Positions 1 to 8,234 of a stretch of 64,000 nt of DNA are shown here, one piece after another; position 1 is the stretch's first letter, and each line of letters begins with the position of its first letter. The stretch lies in contig CAWFMB010000012.1 in NCBI GenBank assembly GCA_963816685.1, positions 272,326 to 336,325 of the forward strand, written 5' to 3'. The notes below the pieces were generated by a model, which was given only the letters and a program-made list of their open reading frames with translations, had not been told where the DNA came from and made no database searches. A program made the translations under genes and the position numbers. This DNA comes from CAVYUC01 sp963816685. Lineage in GTDB: Bacteria; Bacteroidota; Bacteroidia; Bacteroidales; Prolixibacteraceae.

Positions 1-271
1 GCAGTTCCTCCAAACTGGCACGGGCAACATTGGTCAACTTTATTTCTGTTTCTTTTGAAGTTGCTGATGCCATGCTGGCTTCTGCAATATTTTGTTTGCC
101 GCTGCGGGCTGCCTGAACCATTTGTCCTACTGTGCGGTCGTATTTGTTAAAAAAGCGATTGGTAAAATACACCGTACCATCGTAAATGATTTCCGCTTTC
201 CGGTAGCTGAACAGGTTGCGGTAGCCACCATGTTTGGGAATAAAACCTTGTGTGTTTTTGTTTTCTTCCAT
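1..271 (-). CDS. Four-helix-bundle suffix-domain protein (3' end outside window)
   Basis: The first 90 codons of a minus-strand gene starting at an ATG at 269-271; the rest lies beyond the window edge. The visible part reads as the four-helix-bundle (S23 ribosomal-protein-like) family with suffix domain, recognised by HGGYRNLFSYRKAEIIYDGT, then VGQMVQAARSGKQNIAEAS and TSKETEIKLTNVARASLEEL. The biochemical role of the family is unknown; members are often found beside type I restriction-modification genes in Bacteroidota. A remnant of an HsdS C-terminus lies just upstream on the same strand, which fits that context. The family call rests on remembered motifs, not on a search. Confidence 0.8.
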   Translation of the reverse strand, partial: MEENKNTQGFIPKHGGYRNLFSYRKAEIIYDGTVYFTNRFFNKYDRTVGQMVQAARSGKQNIAEASMASATSKETEIKLTNVARASLEEL

Positions 272-455
272 AATCCAGGTCAATTATTTCTGTTCTGGTT
301 CATTTTTTCTTTTTTTTTGTGGGATTTTTGCGACTACTGTGACAGCGTCCACATAGTTCCAACAGTTCCACAAGGTTGTTTATTTTTTATCTTTCCTCTT
401 TACATTCTTTGGTCATTCTATAATCTTGGGTATTTGCTTTACACACGGGTTTCCT
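272..455. other. Intergenic stretch with degenerate TGTGGAC-like repeats
   Basis: No gene seen. On the minus strand around 325-375 it contains irregularly repeated TGTGGAAC/TTGGAAC/TGTGGAC words, a low-complexity pattern between the HsdS remnant and the four-helix-bundle gene. A plus-strand frame covering 92-598 is open by chance and runs antisense to recognisable coding sequence. Confidence 0.4.
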
Positions 456-587
456 TCAGATTATTAATTCTTTTTCAGTTGTTAACTCTCCGGCAAATAC
501 TTTTTGCAACACACTCTTTTTCAACTCTTCCAAATTTAAAAGTTTTTGCTGATACACCGCTTCCAACTTTTGTGAACTGCGGTTGGA
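456..587 (-). pseudogene. C-terminal remnant of a type I restriction specificity subunit (HsdS)
   Basis: A minus-strand frame ending in TGA at 456-458 reads LEAVYQQKLLNLEELKKS and then VLQKVFAGELTTEKELII. This is the typical closing coiled-coil helix of type I restriction specificity subunits, which recognise the DNA target for HsdM/HsdR. The frame is closed by a TAA at 588-590, so only about 43 residues survive and no target-recognition domain is present. The 5' part seems lost, and the XRE-ImmA/HigB pair now occupies the DNA upstream. The rest of a type I system may lie beyond the left edge. The helix is short, so a chance match is possible but unlikely. Confidence 0.65.
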
Positions 588-641
588 TTACTCACTGAAA
601 TCTTCATTTCATTTTGTTAGCAACCGGTGTTGTTCTTTTTT

Positions 642-1733
642 CTAATTTGCTAAATTTAACGGAACAATAAACTTTCTTCCCATATGATAAGGAATTAGCT
701 GTTTATGATGAAATCTGCCGATAATCATTGCAGGGTGGGTATTGAATTTATGTGCGAACTTTACAATATCATTTTCACTCAAAGGTGTGTTTTCTAAAAT
801 CTCTTTCTCTTGTTCTTTAGAAAATGTCCAGTCTTCTGAAAATAAATCAGCTTCTTTTTCTTTATCAATATCCGCAGCAGTAAAATCTATATTTTCCAAA
901 CTAATATATTTTTTCCCATGCATTAATATATGACCAGCTTCATGAAAAAAAGTAAACCAAAAACGGTCGTTTTGTCTGTATCTTGCTGAAAGTTGTATAA
1001 CAGGAGTTTCATTTATCCAGCGCGAGGAGCCGCTTACAGGAGCCTTTGGTAAACAAGGAGTGTATATCACCTTTACTCCGGCCTTTGCGCATAAATCTTG
1101 CAGTTGTGAAAAAAAATCATCTGGCTGTTCTGCCATGATTTTCTTTATTTCAAGCAAATTATTTTTGAATTTTTGCTCATTGTAAACAGGAACCTGCAGA
1201 ATTCCGGCTTCAAGCTCTCCTTGTCTTAGCCATGCTGAAACAGCAAAAGGTTCATTTGTATGCTGTAATGAAATTCGAAAATTGAGTTTTAACTTTTGCC
1301 CCAAATAGTAATTTTCCCATGCTTTTTTGTTTGATAAACCGAAAAAATTAAATAACTCTTCCACTTTCTCTTCAGCAATTCGTGTTGATTTTACCCATCC
1401 GAAATTTGCCATTTTCGCATAAGGAAAATTTTTTGCCCATTCAATAGCATCCTTGATTATTGCCAGTCTTTTTGTTCTGGCAACATACTCGTCATATCGC
1501 TTTTGATTTTCCATCCAAAACCGGGCTGGAATTTTTAATACACTTTCAAATGAAATGGACATTTCCGGGGTAATTGAACTCTCTCCCTTTAAAACAGCAG
1601 TTATCGTTTTTTCGGGTTTCCCAGTTCTAACAGCAAACTCCTTAGGTCCCATATTTAATTCTTGTAGTTTTTCAATTAAGGTTTCACATGGGTGGGGAAC
1701 TGATTCAGGAAAATATTGGTTTATTGTTGTCAT
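642..1733 (-). CDS. XRE-family antitoxin fused to an ImmA/IrrE metallopeptidase domain
   Basis: A 363-residue two-domain protein. Residues about 16-75 form an XRE-type helix-turn-helix with HigA-like features (GPKEFAVRTGKPEKTITAVL). Residues about 215-300 form a zinc peptidase domain of the ImmA/IrrE type with HEAGH at 264-268 and an acidic third-ligand candidate near E294 (KEKEAD). It starts 2 bases after the stop of the HigB-like toxin gene, so the pair is one operon in the usual higB-higA order. The expected role is repression of the operon and neutralisation of the toxin; the peptidase may relieve repression by cleaving a partner, by analogy with ImmA. XRE-ImmA fusions paired with a HigB-like killer occur in Bacteroidota; activity here is inferred. 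Confidence 0.88.
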   Translation of the reverse strand: MTTINQYFPESVPHPCETLIEKLQELNMGPKEFAVRTGKPEKTITAVLKGESSITPEMSISFESVLKIPARFWMENQKRYDEYVARTKRLAIIKDAIEWAKNFPYAKMANFGWVKSTRIAEEKVEELFNFFGLSNKKAWENYYLGQKLKLNFRISLQHTNEPFAVSAWLRQGELEAGILQVPVYNEQKFKNNLLEIKKIMAEQPDDFFSQLQDLCAKAGVKVIYTPCLPKAPVSGSSRWINETPVIQLSARYRQNDRFWFTFFHEAGHILMHGKKYISLENIDFTAADIDKEKEADLFSEDWTFSKEQEKEILENTPLSENDIVKFAHKFNTHPAMIIGRFHHKQLIPYHMGRKFIVPLNLAN

Positions 1734-1735
1734 GA

Positions 1736-2077
1736 TTACCTTTCTTTGTGATAGTTGTCTATTTCAGTAATTTCTACTCCTTTTATTTCGAACCAAATAA
1801 ACCTTCCGTTAGGGTCAGTTGGAATTGGCTTTTCCTGTGGTTCAAAAATTAAGCGATACGGTTGGTCAAGGTCGCAGGCCCATTGACCTTTTCTATTTCC
1901 GGTAAGTTCATGAAATCGTCCAGGCAGATGTCTGATTTCTTCGAGATTTTGTGCATTATGAAGCTGAAATAATCGCAACCTAAACTTTTCAGCTCGAACT
2001 TTTCCAAGTTCTTTAAGCATTTTACGGTCATTGTTTGCTAATTTTTCAAGTTTCTTGTCAGTAAATTTAATATCCAT
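1736..2077 (-). CDS. HigB-like (RelE superfamily) mRNA interferase toxin
   Basis: A protein of 113 residues beginning MDIKFTDKKLEKLANNDRK. I place the start at the ATG at 2075-2077: an upstream in-frame start would add a tail (MLLIENNNTFA) unlike the family. The core reads as a plasmid-maintenance killer/HigB toxin: RHLPGRFHELTGNRKGQWAC, then DQPYRLIFEP and a C-terminal FEIKGVEITEIDNYH. HigB-type toxins bind the ribosome and cut mRNA. The gene lies directly upstream of its XRE-ImmA antitoxin with a 2-base gap. The length is normal for the family, so the toxin appears intact. Confidence 0.87.
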   Translation of the reverse strand: MDIKFTDKKLEKLANNDRKMLKELGKVRAEKFRLRLFQLHNAQNLEEIRHLPGRFHELTGNRKGQWACDLDQPYRLIFEPQEKPIPTDPNGRFIWFEIKGVEITEIDNYHKER

Positions 2078-2109
2078 TGCAAAGGTATTATTATTTTCAA
2101 TTAACAGCA

Positions 2110-2314
2110 AGTGTTAATTATTAATAATTGCGAAACTTGATTAAAAGTATTTATTATCCCCCCAACAGTTAATTATAAATATTTAATCTTTATCAACATA
2201 TTTAAACTTTAATGCCCTCTGTTTTCCCCTTGTTGCCAACGACAAGTATAAGAACAGTAGCCGATTGTATGGCACTTTCTATCCGGGCTCATTTTATACA
2301 TTGTGTGTGGAAAA
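2110..2314. other. Intergenic hairpin between the HigB toxin and the VWA gene
   Basis: AT-rich stretch. Read on the minus strand, 2217-2305 forms an imperfect hairpin: the arm ACAATGTATAA pairs with TTATACTTGT, and an inner GAGCC faces GGCT. It ends in a GTTGGC word near 2237-2242 just ahead of the toxin gene. The shape resembles the long hairpin near 59.9 kb that separates two defence modules, but its terminal bases do not fit an attC core as well. Confidence 0.3.
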
Positions 2315-3763
2315 TTATTTCCTCCAATTAGTAACCAATTCAACAAACTCCTTCCTATATCCAAATGGATCAAATGAAATAGAATTTTCTGATAAATCAA
2401 GAACCATTTGTTTTGAGGCTGTTCCTTTGTATTCAGATTGTTTCATAAGTAGTCCAAAGCCTGCTATTGCCGCTGAAAATTGCATATTACCAGATGATGA
2501 TGATATATTTTTTGGAGAAGTATTAATCTCATGAGATATTAATCTGCTTTGATTCTCATCAGGTTTTTTATATCTGAAATCAAATTGTGCATATTTCTCA
2601 TTATTCAAACCATCAGTTAAAACTAATTCATATAATGCTGTAATCGTTTGAGATGAGCCAATTTCACCGGCATCTGTTGAATCATTTTCAAAATCCTCAT
2701 TATCCAATTGTCGATTTTCATATCCAATTAACCGGTAAGAGTCTATCATATTTTCATTAAAAGAAATTTGAATTTTAGAATCTTTCGCTACTGTATAGAA
2801 TTTTCCCAGTTCATCATTGAAAACCTTTTGGACTTGCTTTGCATTATCAATGTATTCGTAATTACCGTTACCTTTATTTGCAATTTGTTCCATCATATGG
2901 TCATTTAGATTCCCCTCTCCAACTCCTAACACAGTTAAATAAATTCCTGATTCTCTTTTTTCTTCAATCAATTCAATCAGGGCTTCAGTAGATGAAGGGC
3001 CTACGTTGAAATCCCCATCTGAACCTAATATGACCCGATTGTTTCCCGATTGTATAAAATTGTCAGAAGCGATTTCATATGCAGTCTGTATTCCTGCAGC
3101 ACCTGCTGTTGAACCACCTGCACCAAGTTTTTCTATTGCTTCTTTAATTTTATCCTTTTCATCTCCCATTGTTGAAGGAAGCAGCACTCCTGCCTCGCCT
3201 GCATAAGTTACTATTGCTATTCGATCCTGGTCTTTAAGATTGTCCACCATTGTTTTGAAGCCAGTTTTTAAAATACCAAGTTTATCCGGAGAATTCATTG
3301 AACCCGAAACGTCAATTAAAAAGACATAATTAGAATTTGGAAGTTCATTATCAGGAATTGTTTTTCCCTTCATGCCAATACGCATAAGGTAATGGTCAAT
3401 ATTCCATGGACAGCTGGACAATTCAGAATTTAAGGAAACATTTTCTCCGTTTACAGGCTCCTGATAATCAAAAGTAAAATAATTGATATACTCCTCAATT
3501 CTCACTGAAGCTTTTGGTGGTGTTTGCCCTAAATATAAATATCTTCTCATATTTGCATATGAACCACCATCTGCATCTACTGAAAACGTAGATACAGGTT
3601 GGTCAGTTACTTTTACGAAAGGGTTTTCTTCATAGTCTTTGTACTTTTCGTCATATGAATCCGGTAATGATTCCATATCCATGTACAGACCATCATCATT
3701 TTGGGAACAGCCAAATAATATGATGATTGTTAAAAAAGGAATTGTCAATGATTTGTATTTCAT
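2315..3763 (-). CDS. Lipoprotein with von Willebrand factor A domain (YfbK-like)
   Basis: A 482-residue protein with a lipoprotein signal peptide (MKYKSLTIPF... lipobox LFGC, Cys19), so it is probably anchored in the outer or inner membrane and faces the periplasm. Residues about 85-105 (VRIEEYINYFTFDY) match the N-terminal domain of YfbK-like proteins. The VWA domain covers about 145-320 with a complete MIDAS start D151-x-S153-x-S155 (DVSGSM) and a later SDGDFN. The C-terminal 150 residues, ending FDPFGYRKEFVELV, match the domain usually following VWA in this family (DUF3520). The protein is complete. It probably binds a partner through a divalent cation; the partner is unknown and no MoxR ATPase is nearby. 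Confidence 0.88.
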   Translation of the reverse strand: MKYKSLTIPFLTIIILFGCSQNDDGLYMDMESLPDSYDEKYKDYEENPFVKVTDQPVSTFSVDADGGSYANMRRYLYLGQTPPKASVRIEEYINYFTFDYQEPVNGENVSLNSELSSCPWNIDHYLMRIGMKGKTIPDNELPNSNYVFLIDVSGSMNSPDKLGILKTGFKTMVDNLKDQDRIAIVTYAGEAGVLLPSTMGDEKDKIKEAIEKLGAGGSTAGAAGIQTAYEIASDNFIQSGNNRVILGSDGDFNVGPSSTEALIELIEEKRESGIYLTVLGVGEGNLNDHMMEQIANKGNGNYEYIDNAKQVQKVFNDELGKFYTVAKDSKIQISFNENMIDSYRLIGYENRQLDNEDFENDSTDAGEIGSSQTITALYELVLTDGLNNEKYAQFDFRYKKPDENQSRLISHEINTSPKNISSSSGNMQFSAAIAGFGLLMKQSEYKGTASKQMVLDLSENSISFDPFGYRKEFVELVTNWRK

Positions 3764-4422
3764 AATACTGGAATTTAATTGTTAGTTTATTGATGTTTGA
3801 TTGACTGCTATGGTTGCTTTAAATTTTGCTTAACCGTTTTATTCCATTGTGTTTCTTTCTCCTTTACCTTCCGGTAAAGTGTTTTTCCAGGCTAATTTGG
3901 ATGGTAATAACAGTGTAAAATATTCTTACAACAGGAAACATTTTTATTCTTTCCTGCCAAAAGAAAAATTTTGTTGATTTTATTGCCGGTAATAGCTGAG
4001 GCATGTGTTTCAGATTTGGTTGATTTTTGTTTTAGTTTTATGCAGTTAAAAGTAAACAACAATTTCTAGAATTGCAAGAGGAAAGAGCGGAGTGCGGAGA
4101 GGAAAGAGCGGAGAGCGGAGAGATGTGCGTAACTTCTAATCATTAATTTTTGCCTTCATATCACTCAGTTCTTTTATAATTTCTTCCATGTAGTTGGATG
4201 AGTGAAACAGGCAAAATGCTCGTGGTTTTTGGCTTACAGGCGTCACTGCTCATTGATACTTTACACTAAGACTGCGACTGATCACTGAATTCGGAGTTCT
4301 GAGTTCAAAGTTCCGGGGATTCGAGGTTCGAAGTTTGGATGGGTGCAACAGGCAAAATACTCATGGCTTGTGGCTTGTGGCTTGGAGCTGTTTTGTATAC
4401 GCATTGTTAGGTTTTCGTGGCA
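3764..4422. other. Gene-free stretch with short tandem repeat and dispersed repeat copy
   Basis: No gene recognised in 659 bases. It contains a 21-base unit present twice in tandem (about 4079-4121, words such as GGAAAGAGCGGAG) and copy A of a dispersed intergenic repeat (4231-4387). Near its right end GTTAGGT at 4406-4412 reads as an ACCTAAC core-like word on the minus strand just after the nucleotidyltransferase stop. Confidence 0.6.
4231..4387. repeat. Dispersed intergenic repeat, copy A
   Basis: About 155 bases that recur at 5500-5660 and in part at 9052-9145. Shared words in the same order: CAGGCGTC..CTGCTCATTGATACT, TGCGACTGATCACTG, GTTCAAAGTTCCG, GGATGGGTGCAACAGGCAAA and GGCTTGTGGCTTG. 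An upstream stretch (4194-4222) repeats the GTGnAACAGGCAAAATGCTCGTGG part, so the copy itself is partly duplicated. Confidence 0.85.
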
Positions 4423-4734
4423 TTACTTTAACCCAATTTCAATCCCGGTCTTTTGAATCTCACAGGCAAAGGGATTCATATTTGTGAAGTCAGATTCTCC
4501 AGTTGGGTGCGGTTCAATTCTTAAATCAATTTTTCGTCTTAATCTCATTAACTGCATCTGCGTTGAAAAAAAATCCGTCATGTTTCCGATTACAATTGCA
4601 ATATCTGTATCGCTATCCTCTCTATCCAATCCTTTTGCACAAGAACCGAATAAAAAAGCTCTTCTCACATTTAAGTCTGATGGCAATTGCTTTACGTATC
4701 GTGATGCAGTATCTATAATTGATTTCTTAAACAT
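4423..4734 (-). CDS. MNT-type nucleotidyltransferase domain protein
   Basis: A protein of 103 residues from the ATG at 4732-4734 (MFKKSIIDTASRYVKQL). It carries the minimal nucleotidyltransferase signature RRAFLFGSCAKGLDREDSDT followed by DIAIVI, that is G-S-x(n)-D-x-D with both metal-binding aspartates. Such proteins transfer AMP or another nucleotide and often act as antitoxin or modifier partners of HEPN proteins; no HEPN gene is adjacent here. A start further upstream (4782) would overlap the isochorismatase gene and add a tail unlike the family. It lies about 25 bases after that gene, so the two are probably co-transcribed. The target is unknown. Confidence 0.82.
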   Translation of the reverse strand: MFKKSIIDTASRYVKQLPSDLNVRRAFLFGSCAKGLDREDSDTDIAIVIGNMTDFFSTQMQLMRLRRKIDLRIEPHPTGESDFTNMNPFACEIQKTGIEIGLK

Positions 4735-4759
4735 AATCTTATTTTTTTCACTGGCACTT

Positions 4760-5257
4760 TTATTTAGATTCCAACAAGTCATTCAAATTAATTATTTTAC
4801 TGCCATTTTTTTCGTAATAATTCAGCATTTCGTCAATTTTCCTTTTATCATAACTCGTAATACAATCTGATATGACCGTAACTTTGTAGTTTTCCTTGCA
4901 CATATTATATACGGTTGATTTCACGCAGGCAGTGGCGTCTGCTCCTGTAATGTAAAACTCGCTTATTTCATTTTTCCTGATAAAGTCAGCAAAATCTTCG
5001 CTGGTCAATGCGTTGCCTTTGGATTTTTCAAATATGTTTTTGGAAACCAATTTCATGTCTGAAACTAATTCAGACCCACGAGTGTTAGGTTTGAAAGTCC
5101 TTGTGCCGTCTGATAAGTTATAATGCCTTATGTAGATGACATGAATTTTATTTTCCACTGCCCAATCTACTGACCGATTTACGTTGTCAATGATTTCTTT
5201 GTAGTTTTTGGTAATGTCATTTTGAATGTCAATTACCACTAAAGATTTTTTCTGCAT
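4760..5257 (-). CDS. Isochorismatase-family cysteine hydrolase
   Basis: A 165-residue protein with the complete catalytic triad of the family: Asp10 (LVVIDIQND), Lys80 or Lys78 (FEKSKGNAL) and Cys111 (ITGADATACVKST). Family members hydrolyse amides or related bonds (nicotinamidase, N-carbamoylsarcosine amidase and similar); the substrate cannot be told from the sequence. No signal peptide, so it is cytoplasmic. It is the first gene of a two-gene unit with the nucleotidyltransferase, and the unit has GTTAG-type words on both sides (4406 and 5339-5343 on opposite strands), which may mean it arrived as a small cassette. Confidence 0.87.
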   Translation of the reverse strand: MQKKSLVVIDIQNDITKNYKEIIDNVNRSVDWAVENKIHVIYIRHYNLSDGTRTFKPNTRGSELVSDMKLVSKNIFEKSKGNALTSEDFADFIRKNEISEFYITGADATACVKSTVYNMCKENYKVTVISDCITSYDKRKIDEMLNYYEKNGSKIINLNDLLESK

Positions 5258-5347
5258 GGGATTTTCTTCTTTAATTTTTAGGTTTTAATAAAATCTTTTA
5301 TTTCATTGTATATCGCAGTGTCGCTTGTTTGCTTGCGGCTAACGTAA

Positions 5348-5417
5348 TAGTATTTTATCCATCTTTCATACAAAATATTACAACGTGCTGAAATTAATAA
5401 TTATAGTTAATATAAGT
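5348..5417. repeat. Intergenic repeat shared with 8901-8970
   Basis: The two copies share AGTATTTTATCC, an ACAAAATA-like word, GTGCTGAAATTAA and a trailing TATAGT.AATA in the same order and spacing over about 70 bases. Both lie just before copies of the larger dispersed repeat, so the two repeat types may form one longer element. Confidence 0.7.
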
Positions 5418-5499
5418 TTATTCTAATCAAAAAATGACGGATAAAATATAGCTGGATGATACCGCCGGTAAGGAAGAAGTTCCGGGTTCGGAGCTTGTG

Positions 5500-5660
5500 G
5501 CTTGCAGGCGTCCCTGCTCATTGATACTGCCTGTTGCGACTGATCACTGGGACTGATCGCTGAATTCCGGGTTCCGGGTTCAAAGTTCCGAGGATTCGGC
5601 GTTCGAAGTTGAATGGGTGCAACAGGTAAAATACTCCTTGAGGCTTATAGCTTGTGGCTT
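5500..5660. repeat. Dispersed intergenic repeat, copy B (overlaps the psd 3' end)
   Basis: Same family as copy A at 4231-4387. Here the copy runs through the stop codon of the phosphatidylserine decarboxylase gene (5518-5520), so part of the repeat is translated as the C-terminal tail of that protein. Confidence 0.85.
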
Positions 5661-6636
5661 GCGGAACTGGTGTAGTTCCAATTCTTTCTCCCATTTTAAC
5701 TGTAGTTTCATATCCCTTTGCCGTATTGATCAATAAATCTTCATCAATGTGAATTTTACCTTTTTCAAACAGCAGCACTACCGTTGAGCCTCCAAATTTA
5801 AAGTAGCCTTTCTCTTCACCCTTAATTGCATAACTTCCCTGAAAAGTTTGTACGATGCTTCCTACCATGGTGGCACCAACTTCGGCCATAATAACATCAC
5901 CAAACAAAGGATTTGAGATAATTGTATATTCCCGTTTGTTTAGCCAGAATATTTCAGCCTTTTTACGCAAAGCTAAGGGGTTGACCGAATAATAGTCACC
6001 TTCAATCTTTTTTGTTGAAGATACATATCCACTGACCGGAAAATGAAAACGATGGTAATCGACCGGGGCTAACCGGATGATATACAGGGCGCCTTCATTG
6101 TATTTTAGTGCAAGATCAGGATTATCCAAAAAGGAAGATACATCAAAGCGCTTTCCTTTTACAATAAAATCGGAGTTGCTAATATCTGCATAAGCCAAAA
6201 TTTTTCCATCTGCGGGTGATACTACACTATTAAAGCTGGTATCAACCGGTCTTGCATCTTCCTTCAGTTTCCGGGTGAAAAATTCGTTAAAACTGTTGAA
6301 CTCCTGTTCTTGAGCAACGTTCATATCAATATCAAAATCTTCAATAAAGGGATGTATCTTTTTCGCTGAAGAAGGGTGGTCCATCCTGGTCCCATAGATA
6401 GTTGAAACCAGCTTTCTTTTCGCCAACGCCCACAAGGTTGCTTCTCCAACCGGATTATAATACAACCATACCAACCACTTTTCACCGGCCACCTTTTCGG
6501 TTTTTAACTGCCCACTTTCTCTTTCATAATATTTAATTGGATCCTGAGGCGTTGGCGGATATGAGGCTATGCCGATAATTATTGCAAGCAACAACAAAAT
6601 GATGCCCCACCTCTTTTTAGTTTTTGTTATTTTCAT
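5518..6636 (-). CDS. psd: Phosphatidylserine decarboxylase proenzyme with a repeat-derived C-terminal tail
   Basis: Makes phosphatidylethanolamine from phosphatidylserine at the membrane. The 372 residues include an N-terminal membrane segment (about 10-25), FNEFFTRKLK (116-125), VSPADGK (139-145, Asp143), YHRFHFPVSG (194-203, His195 and His198), and the self-cleavage site GGST (282-285) whose Ser284 should become the pyruvoyl group. The normal fold ends near residue 320. The last 50 residues (from about PQATSYKPQG) are encoded by copy B of the dispersed intergenic repeat and have no counterpart in the family; they look like read-through after loss of the original stop. The enzyme should still function, since the tail follows the small alpha subunit, but this is inference. 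Confidence 0.9.
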   Translation of the reverse strand: MKITKTKKRWGIILLLLAIIIGIASYPPTPQDPIKYYERESGQLKTEKVAGEKWLVWLYYNPVGEATLWALAKRKLVSTIYGTRMDHPSSAKKIHPFIEDFDIDMNVAQEQEFNSFNEFFTRKLKEDARPVDTSFNSVVSPADGKILAYADISNSDFIVKGKRFDVSSFLDNPDLALKYNEGALYIIRLAPVDYHRFHFPVSGYVSSTKKIEGDYYSVNPLALRKKAEIFWLNKREYTIISNPLFGDVIMAEVGATMVGSIVQTFQGSYAIKGEEKGYFKFGGSTVVLLFEKGKIHIDEDLLINTAKGYETTVKMGERIGTTPVPQATSYKPQGVFYLLHPFNFERRILGTLNPEPGIQRSVPVISRNRQYQ

Positions 6637-6782
6637 GTTTGCTTTTTTTCCCTGAGAAGCAATTAATATACAATGTACTATATTTCAACTCATCTTCCGG
6701 TATGGTTCAAACACAGACTCCCCGCCGGGTCTTGCAGACGCTCAGCGTTCTGCTTATTAGCGAGCTGCAGGCCTGCCTTTTT

Positions 6783-7379
6783 TCATTTGATTGTAAATCT
6801 CATATACTTTTTGACTTCAGCTACATTTTTTGCCGAAGTCAGCATTTCCAATAACTTAAATGCAACTTCCAATCCGGTCGCCGGGCCTGTCGATGTAATA
6901 ATATTCTCATCAATCACTACATGTTTATCCTGAACGTTTACACCAAAATCAGCAAGATAATCCCGTCCATAAACATCTGTTAAATCGTATGTAGTTCCCA
7001 TTCTACCTTTTAATACACCAGATTTTGCAACTGGTGCTGCGGCTGCACAAATAGCTGCAATTATCTTATTGTCATTATTAAACTTACGTATCACATGCTG
7101 AAACCGCTCATCAAAGACATCATCATAATATCCTGAATTTTGAAATCCACCCGGAATTGCCAATGCATCAAAATCATCGCTGTTTATTTTGTCAAATTCA
7201 ATCCCGGGGCGAACAATTAAATTCCATTTGCATCTAATCTCAGGCCTGAGTGCTGTTGATATCATGTCAACAGGTTCTTTTCCCAACTCTCTGCTCCAAC
7301 CAATCACATCAGTGAATACTGCAGCCTCATATTCTTCAAATCCTTGTGAAAGAAATAACAATACTTTTTTATTTTTCAT
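6783..7379 (-). CDS. DJ-1/PfpI-family protein (YajL-like)
   Basis: A 198-residue member of the DJ-1/ThiJ/PfpI family. It begins with the typical strand and loop LLFLSQGFEEYEA (Glu15 or Glu16 as the conserved acid) and has the nucleophile elbow AAICAAAAPVAKSG with Cys111. The closing part (DENIITSTGPATGLEVAFKL) is also standard. Family members act as chaperone-like, glyoxalase-like or oxidative-stress proteins. The gene stands alone between repeat-rich stretches, so its role is not informed by context. Full length, cytoplasmic. Confidence 0.9.
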   Translation of the reverse strand: MKNKKVLLFLSQGFEEYEAAVFTDVIGWSRELGKEPVDMISTALRPEIRCKWNLIVRPGIEFDKINSDDFDALAIPGGFQNSGYYDDVFDERFQHVIRKFNNDNKIIAAICAAAAPVAKSGVLKGRMGTTYDLTDVYGRDYLADFGVNVQDKHVVIDENIITSTGPATGLEVAFKLLEMLTSAKNVAEVKKYMRFTIK

Positions 7380-7567
7380 GGTTGTTCATTGTTTGCATTT
7401 GTTTTTTCAGGCTTGCCGACCGGAGCGTTCCGATGCTTCGCATTCGGAGAACGTTCCTGACCGCCAGCTGGCGGATGGAACTATGTTGCGAGCCCTGAAA
7501 CCTCGGGGTGCAGTTGGCGTATCACTGAACCTGGAATGCAATTTACAATTATGCGCTGGGTTTTAGT

Positions 7568-7981
7568 TTATTCAATTTTAATTTGTTTCTCTAAATACTT
7601 ATTATCAGGTTGTTTTACTTTTATTTTATAAGTTCCTTTTTCTTTAATTGTGTAGTTCAATTTTTCATCGTCAAGGTAAACCATTACTCCCGGACAAATA
7701 TTTCGGTTTTTGTCAACTTTACCCCATGATTCAATTCTTATATCATTGTCTTCCGTTGTGGTGTTAAAATGTGAAAATTGATAACATCCGTTAGTTCCAA
7801 TTGTCCCAAATAACTTAATATGAAAAGAATCATTAGCTGTGATATTTTCTGTTATTTGAATACTGTCAACTTTGATTAAAAAAAAATCATAGTCTGGTTT
7901 AAGTTCATCTTCACACGAAAATAAAATGCTAATTATAATTAGAGAACATAAGTAAATTATTGCGATATTAATCTGTTTCAT
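7568..7981 (-). CDS. Small lipoprotein of unknown function
   Basis: A protein of 137 residues from the ATG at 7979-7981, beginning with a lipoprotein signal MKQINIAIIYLCSLIIISIL followed by FSC. A longer in-frame version (start 8131) would put about 50 polar residues before the signal and is unlikely. The mature part has no family I recognise. It contains repeated short beta-like segments (DDEKLNYTIKEKGTYKIKV) and could be a small beta-sandwich. It lies alone, and no operon partner is visible. Confidence 0.65.
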   Translation of the reverse strand: MKQINIAIIYLCSLIIISILFSCEDELKPDYDFFLIKVDSIQITENITANDSFHIKLFGTIGTNGCYQFSHFNTTTEDNDIRIESWGKVDKNRNICPGVMVYLDDEKLNYTIKEKGTYKIKVKQPDNKYLEKQIKIE

Positions 7982-8234
7982 TGTGTTGATTTTATCTTTA
8001 ATCGTGATTTTAGATTGGATTTGGTTAAAGCGGTTTCCGTTCCGGACTGTCGCATTTGGTTCTTTCATTGTTGACTTCATCATATGGTTCAGATGGCTTA
8101 AAATTAGTTGAAAAAGGGCAATATTGGTCAATAGCTTAGCATTTTTTTATCCCGATAGTAGACAGAGTTTAAAAGAAGAAGTTCTGAGTTCCGGGTTCAG
8201 TGTTCCGATTTATTCATTGCTCAATGGTGCTGTG

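Noticed and set aside
92..598. Plus-strand open frame of 168 codons
   Set aside because: It is antisense to a recognisable four-helix-bundle gene and an HsdS remnant and has no family features of its own.
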